Assembly: GCF_020595055.1 (NCBI RefSeq)
Contig: NZ_JAJDOO010000004.1
Location: 124,001 to 188,000, forward strand
Length of the DNA: 64,000 nt
Direction of reading: 5' to 3'
Origin: Desulfosporosinus shakirovi
GTDB taxonomy: Bacteria; Bacillota; Desulfitobacteriia; Desulfitobacteriales; Desulfitobacteriaceae
Positions 18,713-27,360 of this stretch are shown here, piece after piece; position 1 is the stretch's first letter, and the number at the start of each line of letters is the position of its first letter. The notes beneath the pieces are model-generated. The model had not been told where the DNA came from and searched no databases. It saw only the letters and a program-made list of their open reading frames with translations. Made by a program: the position numbers and the translations under genes.

Positions 18713-19597
18713 ATGAATGTGATCGAAATTAATAATTTAACCAAGAATTACGGCAAGGAACGAGGGATTATTGATGTCAGCTTTAGTGTTGAAGAAAAAG
18801 AGATCTTTGGCTTTATTGGGCCTAATGGGGCAGGAAAGTCAACGACCCTTCGTACGTTATTAGCCCTGATTTATCCCACAAGTGGAAGCGCTAAAATATT
18901 TGGGAAGGACTGTATAAAGTATGGACCGGAAATTAAAAAGGAAATAGGTTACCTGCCATCGGAGGTTTTCTACTATGACAAAATGAAAGTCAGCGATCTT
19001 TTAAAATACTCCGCCAGTTTCTACAAAAAAGATTGCAGTAAAAGAATAAGTGAGTTGGCCCATGCCATGGATCTAAATCTCAACAAAAAGATTGATGACT
19101 TGTCCTTTGGCAATAAAAAGAAAGTCGGAATTGTCCAAGGGCTTCTTCATGAGCCCAAACTGATTATCCTTGATGAACCTACCAGTGGCTTAGATCCATT
19201 AATGCAGCAAAAATTCTTTGAATTATTACAGGAGGAAAATAAAAAGGGTGCTACAATCCTTTTCTCATCTCATATTTTAGGTGAAGTTCAGCGAATGTGT
19301 AATCGTGTTGCAATTATTAAAGAAGGTAGAATCATACAGCTTGAAAAGATCAGCGCCTTACAAGAAAACAATTATAAAAAGATCAGAGTTCAAACAACTG
19401 TAAAGCTAGATGAGAATTACTTTAATATTGACGGTGTAAGTAATTTAGTGGTAAGTCAAAATATGATCAGCTTTTTATTCAAAGGAAATATAAATTCGAT
19501 CATGAAAAAGATCTCAGAGATAGAAATCATTAATGTCTGGGTTGAAGAACCCGATCTTGAAGAAATATTTCTTCACTTCTATGAAAAAGGGGCCTAA
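18713..19597 (+). CDS. ABC transporter ATP-binding protein
   Basis: A 294-residue ATPase with Walker A GPNGAGKST near residue 38, a signature LSFGNKKK in place of LSGGQ, and Walker B LIILDEPTSGLDP. It belongs to the class that pairs with ABC-2 type permeases (drug, bacteriocin or lipid export). The two permease genes follow at 6 and 76 bases. Start ATG follows AAGGAGTAG. Confidence 0.93.
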   Translation: MNVIEINNLTKNYGKERGIIDVSFSVEEKEIFGFIGPNGAGKSTTLRTLLALIYPTSGSAKIFGKDCIKYGPEIKKEIGYLPSEVFYYDKMKVSDLLKYSASFYKKDCSKRISELAHAMDLNLNKKIDDLSFGNKKKVGIVQGLLHEPKLIILDEPTSGLDPLMQQKFFELLQEENKKGATILFSSHILGEVQRMCNRVAIIKEGRIIQLEKISALQENNYKKIRVQTTVKLDENYFNIDGVSNLVVSQNMISFLFKGNINSIMKKISEIEIINVWVEEPDLEEIFLHFYEKGA

Positions 19598-19602
19598 ATG
19601 GG

Positions 19603-20400
19603 ATGAATATTTTCCTGCATGAATTAAAGGCTTGTAAGAAATCCACAATTACTTGGACACTCACCTTAGTTGGGTTGATTATTCTTTTCCTTTCAATGTT
19701 TCCCGTAATTTCTCAGGAAGCGGAAGCGTTCAAAAAGTTGATGGAAGGCTTTCCGGAGGAAATAAGATTGGCCTTAGGGCTGTCTGTGGAGAATATAGGT
19801 TCGATATTAGGGTTTTACTCTTATGTTTTCTTGTATATTTCTCTTTTTGGTGCAATTCAGGCAATGATTTTAGGAGTGTCAATCTTATCTAAAGAAGTAC
19901 GTGAGAAAACTGCCGATTTCCTTTTGACGAAGCCTGTTACACGTACCCAAATTGTAACATCCAAGCTTTTGGCTGCCTTCACCTCCTTGCTTATCACAAA
20001 TGTATTTTACTTAGGAGCCGCAACAATCATGGCCTCTCTGGTAGAAACCAAAGAGTACAGCACAAAAGTACTCTTGCTGCTTTCTTTGACCCTGTTTTTT
20101 TTGCAGCTTTTTTTCCTAGCCTTGGGTATTCTCGTTTCTTTAGCAGTTCCCAGTATCAAATCAGTTCTTTCCATCTCTTTGGGTGCTGTATTCGCTTTCT
20201 TTATTATTGGAGCATTGGTATCGACAACGGGCGATGAAGCTTTACGTTATCTTACTCCTTTTAAATATTTTGATTTCGCCTACATCATGCAAAATTCCAG
20301 TTATGAGTCTTCCTTTATGATGGTAACTATAGCCTTTATCGTAATTGCTATTACAGCCAGTTATCTGATTTATTCCAAGAGAGATATCCACGCAGTTTAG
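19603..20400 (+). CDS. ABC-2 type permease, first of a pair
   Basis: A 265-residue membrane protein with about six hydrophobic segments and the KEVREKTADFLLTKPVTR loop common in ABC-2 permeases. It is clearly related to the next gene product (same length; shared KTAEFL/KTADFL, TPFKYFD and C-terminal YSKRDI/YKHRDL), so the pair arose by duplication and probably forms a heterodimeric channel with the ATPase at 18713. Start is ATG 19603 with GGGG upstream. Confidence 0.9.
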   Translation: MNIFLHELKACKKSTITWTLTLVGLIILFLSMFPVISQEAEAFKKLMEGFPEEIRLALGLSVENIGSILGFYSYVFLYISLFGAIQAMILGVSILSKEVREKTADFLLTKPVTRTQIVTSKLLAAFTSLLITNVFYLGAATIMASLVETKEYSTKVLLLLSLTLFFLQLFFLALGILVSLAVPSIKSVLSISLGAVFAFFIIGALVSTTGDEALRYLTPFKYFDFAYIMQNSSYESSFMMVTIAFIVIAITASYLIYSKRDIHAV

Positions 20401-20476
20401 AGAAAGGGAATATACCTACTGAGATTATAGTGGTTTTCTGATGTGTGAAATTTCATCTTTATAGGGGGGAAGCGTT

Positions 20477-21274
20477 ATGAATGTTTTCAAAAGAGAAATG
20501 AGGGCTAATAGAAAAGCTCTTATTATATGGAGTATTGGTGTAATCTCAATGATTGCAAGCAGTATGGGGAAATATGCAGGCTTATCAGCCTCGGGTCAAT
20601 CTATCAATGACTTACTGGCAGAAATGCCACAATCCTTAAAGGCTGTAATGGGGATGGGGACTTTCGATTTAACAACGGCTATTGGTTATTTCGGAGTGCT
20701 TTTTATTTACTTGGCGATGATGGCCACGATTCATTCTGCTATGTTGGGAGCCAATATAATTTCCAAGGAAGAAGGAGATAAAACAGCAGAATTTTTATTT
20801 TCGAAGCCTATTTCCAGATATAAAATTATAAGCTCAAAACTATTAGCGTCCTTTGTCAATATATTAATCCTTAATCTTGTAACCTTTGTTTCCTCAATAC
20901 TTATGGTGCAAAAATATAGCAAAGGGGAAGCGGTCCTTGGGGACATAACCAGACTAATATTAGGAATGTTTATCTTACAGATAATCTTTCTGTTTATCGG
21001 GACCGTCATTGCAGCTGTCAGTAAGCATCCAAAGACCGCGCCAACTCTCGCCGCCGGAATACTTTTAATAACGTTTATGTTGTCAATTGGGATAGATTTG
21101 AATAGTAGGTTAGAAAAGCTTAAATACCTTACACCCTTCAAATATTTTGATGCGAAAAACTTGATTTCCCTTCGAGGCTTTGACTCTGTTTATATGATTT
21201 TATCTGTTCTGATTATTGCAGTACTCTTGAGTGCCACCTATGTATTTTATAAGCATAGAGATTTAAATATCTGA
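20477..21274 (+). CDS. ABC-2 type permease, second of a pair
   Basis: A 265-residue paralogue of the preceding permease, with the same layout and the conserved SKEEGDKTAEFLFSKPISR loop. ATG 20477 follows GGGGGGAAG. The substrate of the exporter cannot be told from the sequence; no resistance or peptide gene is adjacent. Confidence 0.9.
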   Translation: MNVFKREMRANRKALIIWSIGVISMIASSMGKYAGLSASGQSINDLLAEMPQSLKAVMGMGTFDLTTAIGYFGVLFIYLAMMATIHSAMLGANIISKEEGDKTAEFLFSKPISRYKIISSKLLASFVNILILNLVTFVSSILMVQKYSKGEAVLGDITRLILGMFILQIIFLFIGTVIAAVSKHPKTAPTLAAGILLITFMLSIGIDLNSRLEKLKYLTPFKYFDAKNLISLRGFDSVYMILSVLIIAVLLSATYVFYKHRDLNI

Positions 21275-21412
21275 TTCTCATCAAAATCATTCAAGCTCGA
21301 TTCTGGTGTTTTTTTGAAGATGTGCGACAACTTGTTATAGTTTGGTTATTATCCTAATAAAAATATGTCTCTGGGATGAAGGGGAGAGCTGTTGAGTAAG
21401 TTGGAAAATATT

Positions 21413-21442
21413 TTGTCAAGTGGAAGACGTCCATGATATAAT
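21413..21442 (+). promoter_or_regulatory. Sigma-A-like promoter
   Basis: TTGTCA (21413-21418), an 18-base spacer and TATAAT (21437-21442). It precedes a short hairpin plus T-run at 21481, so it could make a very short RNA or an attenuated leader for the pentapeptide gene. Confidence 0.5.
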
Positions 21443-21480
21443 GTTCTAGGTATCTGCTTTACATCACAAGCTAATCGCTT

Positions 21481-21505
21481 AACCTACCTTACAAGGTCGG
21501 TTTTT
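21481..21505 (+). terminator. Small terminator-like hairpin
   Basis: AACC-T-ACCT pairs with AGGT-C-GGTT around TTAC-type loop bases, followed by TTTTT. It lies about 40 bases after the promoter at 21413. Confidence 0.5.
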
Positions 21506-21771
21506 GTGTTTTATGAGATTTATAAGGAAAAGGAGTTAGTAGGCCCCAATGATTATAAAGGGCGTTGCCTGGATTGGGGTATTGCCGACATGGCCTCTGT
21601 CCTGTTCCCTCAGATTTATCCACCTTGCCAAACCATTTACCCGAATATTGGGTTGCTTGAAAAAGGCACGTGCAGTGCGTGCAGCAGGTGCGACGATATT
21701 TCTTAAAGCACATGGGCAGAATAATACAATTTGTCATTTTTAGATAACCATTTTGCGCGGAGGTTTACAGA

Positions 21772-22428
21772 GTGAAGAATAGAAACCCCAGTTGTTTTGA
21801 AATATTATCACCTGATATCCCAAATGAGTTAGATATCCTATCACTCGATAAGACGATCCAATCAGAGGATTCTTTTACACGAGGGATTATTAGTAATTGT
21901 TCAATTGAAAATCAAATTGCTGATCATGTATCCTTTAAACAAATGACTTTTAAAAACGTTAATTTTATAGATGTGTCTTTTAGGTACCTTGATTTAACAG
22001 ATGTTAGATTTGAAAACTGTGATTTATCAAATATGGATTTAAGCGAGTCTGGCCTGCATAAAGTAGAGATGGTCAACTGTAAGATGGTCGGAACGAATAT
22101 GACTGAATCTGCTCTGCGCAATGTACTGTTTGATAATTGTAATGGAAGTTATGCTTTATTTCGGTTTTTGGATTGTAAACAAGTTAATTTCAATAAGAGC
22201 ACGTTATGCAATGCTGATTTCTACAAAGCTAAGTTTTTAAAAGTAGGGTTTGACGAATCTAATTTACAGCAAACGGGCATGTCCGGAGCAAAGCTGAAAG
22301 GAATTGATTTAAGTAGTTGTAGAATAGATGGATTAGGGGTAACCGTCGAGGACCTAGAGGGATGTATAGTTTCCTCTGAACAAGTAATATCTTTCTCGAG
22401 TCTTTTAGGGCTAAAAATTAAGAGCTAA
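21772..22428 (+). CDS. Pentapeptide-repeat protein
   Basis: A 218-residue protein from GTG 21772 behind GGAGG. From about residue 48 it shows repeated A/C(D/N)LXX-type pentapeptides (for example FKNVNFIDVSF, LDLTDVRFENCDLSNMDL, KGIDLSSCRIDGL), which form a right-handed beta-helix. It resembles YjbI/Qnr-type proteins. Qnr proteins mimic DNA to protect gyrase, but nothing here proves that role. Cytosolic, with no signal peptide. Confidence 0.85.
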   Translation: MKNRNPSCFEILSPDIPNELDILSLDKTIQSEDSFTRGIISNCSIENQIADHVSFKQMTFKNVNFIDVSFRYLDLTDVRFENCDLSNMDLSESGLHKVEMVNCKMVGTNMTESALRNVLFDNCNGSYALFRFLDCKQVNFNKSTLCNADFYKAKFLKVGFDESNLQQTGMSGAKLKGIDLSSCRIDGLGVTVEDLEGCIVSSEQVISFSSLLGLKIKS

Positions 22429-22659
22429 TTACGGATTACCGCGAAACGTTTGATTTATACTACGAGTACTGTGGATTAAGCGTATCATCGTCAATTAAGG
22501 AAAGTGACCAAAACGATAACGTTTTTCGGATTTGTTTTTAAAGGGTTGCCTTAGTATAGTCTCAGGGAAATAAGAGAGTTTTTTTAATCTATCTCTTTAA
22601 TCCGAGGAATTGATATAGAGGTCTTTTATTTCTTACTATTGAAATGGGGTATTAATTTT

Positions 22660-22908
22660 ATGGATAATATTATCAAATATATTCCGGATGGAGTATGTTC
22701 AAAAAAAATAAGCTTTTCTATTATTGATGGCAAACTTATAGATGTAAAGTTTGTTCAGGGATGCTCTGGAAATGCGCAAGGAATAGCCAAACTCGTGGAG
22801 GGAATGGATGCAACAGATGTTGCGAAAAGATTAAAAGGGATTAAGTGTCAGAATGGAACATCATGTCCGGACCAACTGGCAATTGCAATAGAAGGTTCTT
22901 TAAAATAA
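22660..22908 (+). CDS. TSCPD-domain protein (TIGR03905 family)
   Basis: An 82-residue protein if started at ATG 22660 (an in-frame ATG at 22639 lacks a better ribosome binding site). The hallmark NGTSCPDQL is present near residue 70, with GVCS and GCSGNAQG earlier. The TSCPD domain also occurs at the C-terminus of some ribonucleotide reductases; the stand-alone form has no established function. Its conserved Cys residues suggest metal binding. Confidence 0.88.
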   Translation: MDNIIKYIPDGVCSKKISFSIIDGKLIDVKFVQGCSGNAQGIAKLVEGMDATDVAKRLKGIKCQNGTSCPDQLAIAIEGSLK

Positions 22909-23022
22909 TGGACTGCTCTGGGTTATCCCACGATCTTAGAAGGATATTAAGGAAAGATGTGGAAGGGTTAAGGAACAGTTCATCTTGGCCTTGTCTAAAT
23001 CAATTTTTTGAGGATGGTTTTC

Positions 23023-24249
23023 GTGGAGTTTGTAGCTGAACTAAAACAGTTTTCGGTTTTACAAAGTGATCAAATAATATTATTCAGAAATTATATTCAC
23101 AAAAAATATCCTGCAGCCAGTATACAGCAACGATCGATAATCCTAGCTGATACAATTGATCAAGTGATTGATAAGTATATACAAGATTTCAATAAAGGAA
23201 TCAGAGATCAGGTGAAATATGAAGTTCTTCAACGGGCTGTATTAACTGGCAATTACAATATTGATGGTTCAGATATATTTCGTGCATGTCTATTTGTAAA
23301 AGACACAGGAGAGAATTTTAACGCTTCACTTACTCATTGGCTGAATAAGAATTGTTGCAATCCAATCGAGGAAAAACATATTGAACTATTGCAAACAAAG
23401 ATTGCTAATTCATATAATGAGTACTTAGATTATGAATTAGAACATATAATCGGTAAATCTACCTTCAAGCTGGAAGATGATTGTATTAATTCAACCATTG
23501 AGATAGATACCTCCTATGTTAGGGGTTCTATTGTTGAGAGAGTTCGTGCAGCGTATGAATATTTTAAAGGAAGGGCAATTGGAGAGTATATTCCTTATCA
23601 AGTTTTAGTTACCACTTTAATGTTGATTGCGCTCTTGAACTCAAGTCAATTTGTTCAAAGGCAGGATAATATCGGTAACAGAATTTACCCTCAAATGAGA
23701 TTTGCTGGGCTGCTAAATTTTGAGGCTTTCTCTGCTCAAGAGAGTACTCATCAACATAAAGGTGTTGATGAGCAACTGACATATGCACTGCAATACAGGC
23801 AAGTGGATGAGAAGAGTTTAATTGTGTTCTTATCTAGAAAGGGGTCCTTGCTTTGCGAGGAACCATATTTTTCTTCAATAATTCAGGTCTCCCATGAATA
23901 TGATATTAATCCATTACTGTTATTTGCTATTACAGGTCAGGAGCAAGCTTACGTTCCTAAAGATGTTAAAAACGCTAAACTGATCGCAAATAACCCATTT
24001 AATGTCTATGGCAGTTGGCAAGTTTACAATACTGATATACTGGATTCGGCCCGAACTGCAGCAAATTTAGTAGCAACTCTTAGCAAAAATAGACCACCGT
24101 CGATAGACCCAATTGTTTGGATAAATACAAAGTACGCTGAGGATAAGACATGGCACGTTGGAGTTGCAAAACTATTTAAGGAGCTAAATAAAGAGGTAAT
24201 AGTCGAGAGACCCGTTTTAGGTAGGGATACAATCAAAGCCAAATATTAG
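23023..24249 (+). CDS. Membrane protein with lysozyme/glucosaminidase-like C-terminal domain
   Basis: GTG 23023 with GAGG 10 bases upstream is the best start (408 residues); TTG 23008 and ATG 23014 are in frame. A single hydrophobic segment (YQVLVTTLMLIALL) near residue 190 separates an N-terminal helical part from an outer domain. The last 130 residues, with VSHEYDINPLLLFAITGQEQAYV, NNPFNVYGSW and ARTAANLVATL, resemble muramidase/glucosaminidase folds with Glu in GQEQ as candidate acid. The N-terminal 190 residues are not recognised. A cell-wall role is inferred. Confidence 0.6.
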   Translation: MEFVAELKQFSVLQSDQIILFRNYIHKKYPAASIQQRSIILADTIDQVIDKYIQDFNKGIRDQVKYEVLQRAVLTGNYNIDGSDIFRACLFVKDTGENFNASLTHWLNKNCCNPIEEKHIELLQTKIANSYNEYLDYELEHIIGKSTFKLEDDCINSTIEIDTSYVRGSIVERVRAAYEYFKGRAIGEYIPYQVLVTTLMLIALLNSSQFVQRQDNIGNRIYPQMRFAGLLNFEAFSAQESTHQHKGVDEQLTYALQYRQVDEKSLIVFLSRKGSLLCEEPYFSSIIQVSHEYDINPLLLFAITGQEQAYVPKDVKNAKLIANNPFNVYGSWQVYNTDILDSARTAANLVATLSKNRPPSIDPIVWINTKYAEDKTWHVGVAKLFKELNKEVIVERPVLGRDTIKAKY

Positions 24250-24264
24250 ATTGCTTATAGGGAG

Positions 24265-24287
24265 ACGCTAGAAATAGCGTTTTTTTC
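24265..24287 (+). terminator. Terminator after the glucosaminidase-like gene
   Basis: ACGCTA-GAAA-TAGCGT followed by seven T, 15 bases after the stop. Confidence 0.8.
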
Positions 24288-24336
24288 ATTTGTTCGCAGT
24301 TTGAGTAAACCGGCTTTATCATGGGTGGCTCTAAAT

Positions 24337-24717
24337 TTATCTTTTCTTTCTTCTATGGATAAACTCCTGCATGGCATAAATTGAATCGTTACTGATGACA
24401 TGTTCAATTGCACAAGCGTCTCTGTTTGCAATAACGGCGTCAACTTTTAAAATCTTTGTAAAAAATTCCTGAATAACTTGATGCTTTTTGGATGTGAACT
24501 CGGCAAGCTCACGTCCGGAAGGAGTAAGAAATATTTCTTTGTATTTTTCATTTATGATCAACCCCTTTTCTGAAAGGGTTGACATGGCACTGTTGGCGCT
24601 TGCCTTTGTTACACTTAATCGTTCAGCAATATCGGATATTCTTGCTCCATTTCCGTCGCTGGACAGCTCATATATCGCTTCTAAATAGTTTTCCATGGTA
24701 AATGTTAACTTTTCCAT
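24337..24717 (-). CDS. DtxR/MntR-family metal-dependent regulator
   Basis: A 126-residue protein behind AAAGGAGAAT. Residues 1-60 form the DtxR winged helix (TMENYLEAIYEL, SDIAERLSVTKASANSAMSTL), and residues 65-120 carry the dimerisation/metal region with E, H and C candidates (KKHQVIQEFF, DACAIEHVIS). It ends without the SH3-like third domain. These repressors bind DNA with Fe2+ or Mn2+. The feo genes and a large palindrome at 26342 lie close by and are possible targets, but the intervening DNA is rearranged. Confidence 0.88.
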   Translation of the reverse strand: MEKLTFTMENYLEAIYELSSDGNGARISDIAERLSVTKASANSAMSTLSEKGLIINEKYKEIFLTPSGRELAEFTSKKHQVIQEFFTKILKVDAVIANRDACAIEHVISNDSIYAMQEFIHRRKKR

Positions 24718-25443
24718 TGAACATTCTCCTTTAACTTATCAATAATATGTATTAGTTCATATCAACTTCAAGTTGCGATACCTCATCAGCAGTTAGGGGA
24801 ATCTAACTATATAGAATTGCTACAATTTCCTGGAAGATGATTATAAAATCAATATTTATGTAAAATTAGTTTGACAGTTCCTATTATGTTTGCATCGGCT
24901 TGAGCAATATAAGAAAAAGTGGATATTGTTAATTCACTGTAAGATTTGATGTAATCTGAAGAAAGCTCAATGCATATGAAAGTGGTGAATATCTGGTGTG
25001 TGTCTGTATACATGCACTAGCGCTTTATGGGTGTGGCGGTGACTGTGATCTCTTTTTTTATCTGTAAATATTCTCGAAGGATAATTACAGTATAGCGTTA
25101 ATAATTCTTAATTTCAATTTTCAGTGCCGCCCAACATTGCCCTGAATTCATCCAGTGTAACTACATCGGGATAAGGCTCAAAAAGCCTTTCGTAATATCC
25201 TTGGCCCAATTAGCAGGTTTACTTTGTGGAAAAATAAGGGTGTAATAAATCTGAGGTGATTACATGTCTGCGATTGAAGAGATCTTAAATAAAAAAACCC
25301 GAGTCCTCATGGATTATTACTTCACCTCCTAAAATTAATCAAAATTGGTGATCACATAAATCCTATAAATCCTAAATAAAAGACTCGGACTCCACGATAT
25401 ATTATTAACGCAAGATTCATGCCTGATAAAAACAATACTGCAA
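24718..25443. other. Long non-coding stretch with gene debris
   Basis: It contains the excisionase-like remnant at 25114-25209 and a 22-codon ORF at 25264-25332 (starts MSAIEEILNKK) with a fair ribosome binding site. CCGAGTC (about 25299) and GACTCGG (about 25382) can pair. Nothing else was recognised; the stretch reads as a scar of lost DNA. Confidence 0.4.
25114..25209 (-). pseudogene. Remnant of an excisionase-like HTH protein
   Basis: A 31-codon open stretch on the minus strand ends YPDVVTLDEFRAMLGG then TEN and a stop. V-TLDE-R-MLG is the typical start of excisionase/MerR-like HTH domains of mobile elements. The rest of the domain is missing, so it is a truncated relic. Confidence 0.5.
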
Positions 25444-25755
25444 CTAAGAAGCGATACCTGCAGCAGATGTTTCCTTTGCCTTGGCAGCTTTCCGGAGTTT
25501 TATACTAAATGGAATCGCCATGATGAGCAGGACGGTGGCGGGTATAAGTGCACCAAGATAGGCCATATAGGCAGGGACGCCTTCACCGGTAACATCGGAC
25601 AAGATTTGAAGGAATGGACTGGTGAGAAAAGTTCCGGCGTTCATAAAAATAATCGAGGCACTTATCGCGGCGGCCACAGAAGATTGCGGTACGTTGCTGC
25701 TTAATATCATCGGAACCCCGGTACTGCACATGTTCGTGGCAAGTCCGCAAAACAC
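25444..25755 (-). pseudogene. C-terminal fragment of an MFS transporter
   Basis: About 103 residues with three hydrophobic segments (IIFMNAGTFLTSPFLQIL, ALIPATVLLIMAIPF) match the last helices of a 12-helix major facilitator; the preceding helices are absent. The frame remains open to about 25765, where the homology stops at the junction with the DUF3102 fragment on the other strand. There is no promoter, so it is a non-functional remnant. Confidence 0.75.
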
Positions 25756-25769
25756 TGCGCCTGCGAACT

Positions 25770-26237
25770 GAGATCGGCAGGTGCCTGAAGGAGGCCAAGG
25801 ACTTGCTCCCCCATGGAATGTGGGGAAAAAGGCTGGTGGAATCGGTGAGCTATTCCCAGCGCACAGCCAACAAGCTGATGCAGCTTTTTAAAGAATATGG
25901 AGATAAACTATTTGCTGCCGGCGCTGAGGTTGGCAGCTCAAATTCGCCGACGTCGGCGAATTTGACCTACTACCAGGCTTTTCTGCTGCTGTGGATTCAG
26001 GAAGATGAGCGGGAGAAATTTATCATGGAGCATGATGTGAAGAATATGACCACCCGGGAGCTGGACCAGGCGCTCAAAGAACGGAAGCAAATCTCTCAGG
26101 AGAAAGAGCAGGCTCAAGTCACGCCCCTGACCGATAATCCTGGGGAAATCACAATAGAATATCGAACCGTCAAAAAAACCGATATACCAATAAGTGGCCA
26201 AGAACTGCAGCCTCCCAAGCATTGCTACGAAGTATGA
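25770..26237 (+). pseudogene. DUF3102 protein, N-terminally truncated
   Basis: The frame is open upstream of TTG 25803 and reads EIGRCLKEAKDLLPHG then VSYSQRTANKLMQLFKEYG, the core of DUF3102, a family linked to plasmids and conjugative elements. The expected N-terminus is missing and replaced by the head-to-head MFS fragment. Local GC is higher than in the neighbours (CCGCCG-type codons), which supports foreign origin. Confidence 0.7.
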
Positions 26238-26341
26238 AGAAGATGCACCGCTTGCTGCCAAACTATGAGTGGTAGTTTGGCAATAGTCGTTTAATAATTT
26301 TGCTTTATTTTATTGTTTTCTAACCTTCTACAGGATTAATA

Positions 26342-26381
26342 TGCTATACTTAAGTTAGAGTACCCTAACTTAAGTATAGCA
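26342..26381. promoter_or_regulatory. Perfect 17-bp palindrome, DtxR-like operator candidate
   Basis: Arms 26342-26358 and 26365-26381 are perfect complements with a 6-base centre. The inner part TTAAGTTAG...CTAACTTAA resembles DtxR/IdeR boxes (TTAGGTTAG type). It ends 33 bases before the start codon at 26415. Binding by the DtxR protein of 24337 is inferred. Confidence 0.6.
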
Positions 26382-26414
26382 AATAAAGTAATTCAAAGAA
26401 CAGGAGAAAAACAA

Positions 26415-26963
26415 ATGATGATTAAGCGAGATCAATCACCTAACTGCTGCAGCGATAGCTGCTGCCACAGCCATTCCTCCGATTCTGAAAAAGACTGCGC
26501 TCATTCTCACGACCCTCAGACAATCACCAATGAGGAAATAGACGTTTTGATGGATCTTGCGCAGTGCAGTTACTTACCGGTCAGCCGCTTTGTTATGAGT
26601 AGCAGTAAAGAAGAAGCTAGATTTGTTTCTCTCGCACCAGTGTATATAAATGTTTTTGATGACAGCATGGAAACTGTGAAAGAGATTGGAACGGTTTTGT
26701 CAGGGCTTGAGAAAAAGCGGTTTATCTCTCTGGACTACGATATTCCCTTGGAGGACTATGACTACACACTGCATTCAAAATCGGTTTTATTTGCATACTT
26801 CACAGAAACGGTTAATGAGGGGAAGAAAAACCCGAGCTTTCTTTGCGACATAGCAGAAATTGAGCTTGGTAGCATAGCCCTCACTGAGTTGGGGGAGAAA
26901 GTCTCAGGGCAGATTAGGCGTGAATATGACTCTGCCAATAAAGCAATTAAATCATTGGCCTAA
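26415..26963 (+). CDS. Unknown protein with Cys/His-rich N-terminus
   Basis: A 182-residue protein behind CAGGAGAAA. Residues 10-33 hold a metal-site-like cluster (CCSDSCCHSHSS, CAHSHD). The rest (from about 40) is a mixed helix/strand domain with EEIDVLMDLAQCSYLPVSRF, and the C-terminal ELGEKVSGQIRREYD looks like a winged-helix end. The family was not recognised. The large operator in front and the feo genes behind suggest a metal-controlled role. Confidence 0.6.
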   Translation: MMIKRDQSPNCCSDSCCHSHSSDSEKDCAHSHDPQTITNEEIDVLMDLAQCSYLPVSRFVMSSSKEEARFVSLAPVYINVFDDSMETVKEIGTVLSGLEKKRFISLDYDIPLEDYDYTLHSKSVLFAYFTETVNEGKKNPSFLCDIAEIELGSIALTELGEKVSGQIRREYDSANKAIKSLA

Positions 26964-27028
26964 TTGTTGTGAATTAATGAGTTTCTATGTATTTATAAGA
27001 AGAACAAGATAATAATATATGAGAACTG

Positions 27029-27045
27029 AATGATTATCATTATCT
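27029..27045. promoter_or_regulatory. Fur box
   Basis: AATGATTATCATTATCT matches, on the minus strand, the first part of the Fur consensus GATAATGATAATCATTATC. It lies between the gene at 26415 and feoA, which fits iron control of the feo region. Confidence 0.55.
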
Positions 27046-27233
27046 AAATAGATGGATTTATCACTGACCGCTATAATTACTACTTTATATTTTATCCTTG
27101 AAATAGGCTATCATTAATCCTTATTGGAATAATAAGGGCGGTAATTCAGCTTCCGCCTACACACTCACTGTCGTGAGCAAGGTAACTTACAATTTTTTTG
27201 GGGTTATAAGTTGGAAAAACCACATACTTAGAT

Positions 27234-27252
27234 ATTGACTTTCATTATCAAT
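27234..27252. promoter_or_regulatory. Fur-like box upstream of feoA
   Basis: ATTGACTTTCATTATCAAT is an imperfect 19-mer Fur box. The same 19 bases occur at 45202-45220 before the second feoA. TTGACT inside it could be a -35 element. Confidence 0.6.
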
Positions 27253-27360
27253 AAGGATAAAATCAAGATACAACAATTCAGTATCAAAACGATTTGAATT
27301 AAAGCAGATAAGCAAGCAGTCCGAATTTAGCTTAATTAAATTATAAAGGAGATGAGCAGG

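Larger units (their letters stand above)
21275..21771 (+). other. Intergenic region before the pentapeptide gene
   Basis: Apart from the promoter and hairpin above, short open frames (21506-21706 and 21549-21743 on +, 21489-21737 on -) overlap one another. The GC-richer composition of 21549-21710 hints at a decayed gene or structured leader, but none was recognised. Confidence 0.3.
26964..27360. other. Intergenic region before feoA
   Basis: It holds two Fur-like boxes and small hairpins (CCTTATT...AATAAGG near 27119; CTCACTG...GTGAG near 27165) that may end the preceding transcript. No ORF was recognised. Confidence 0.4.

Noticed and set aside
21489-21743. Overlapping 60-80 codon frames on both strands
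   Set aside because: They overlap one another, have no good ribosome binding sites and show no recognisable domain.
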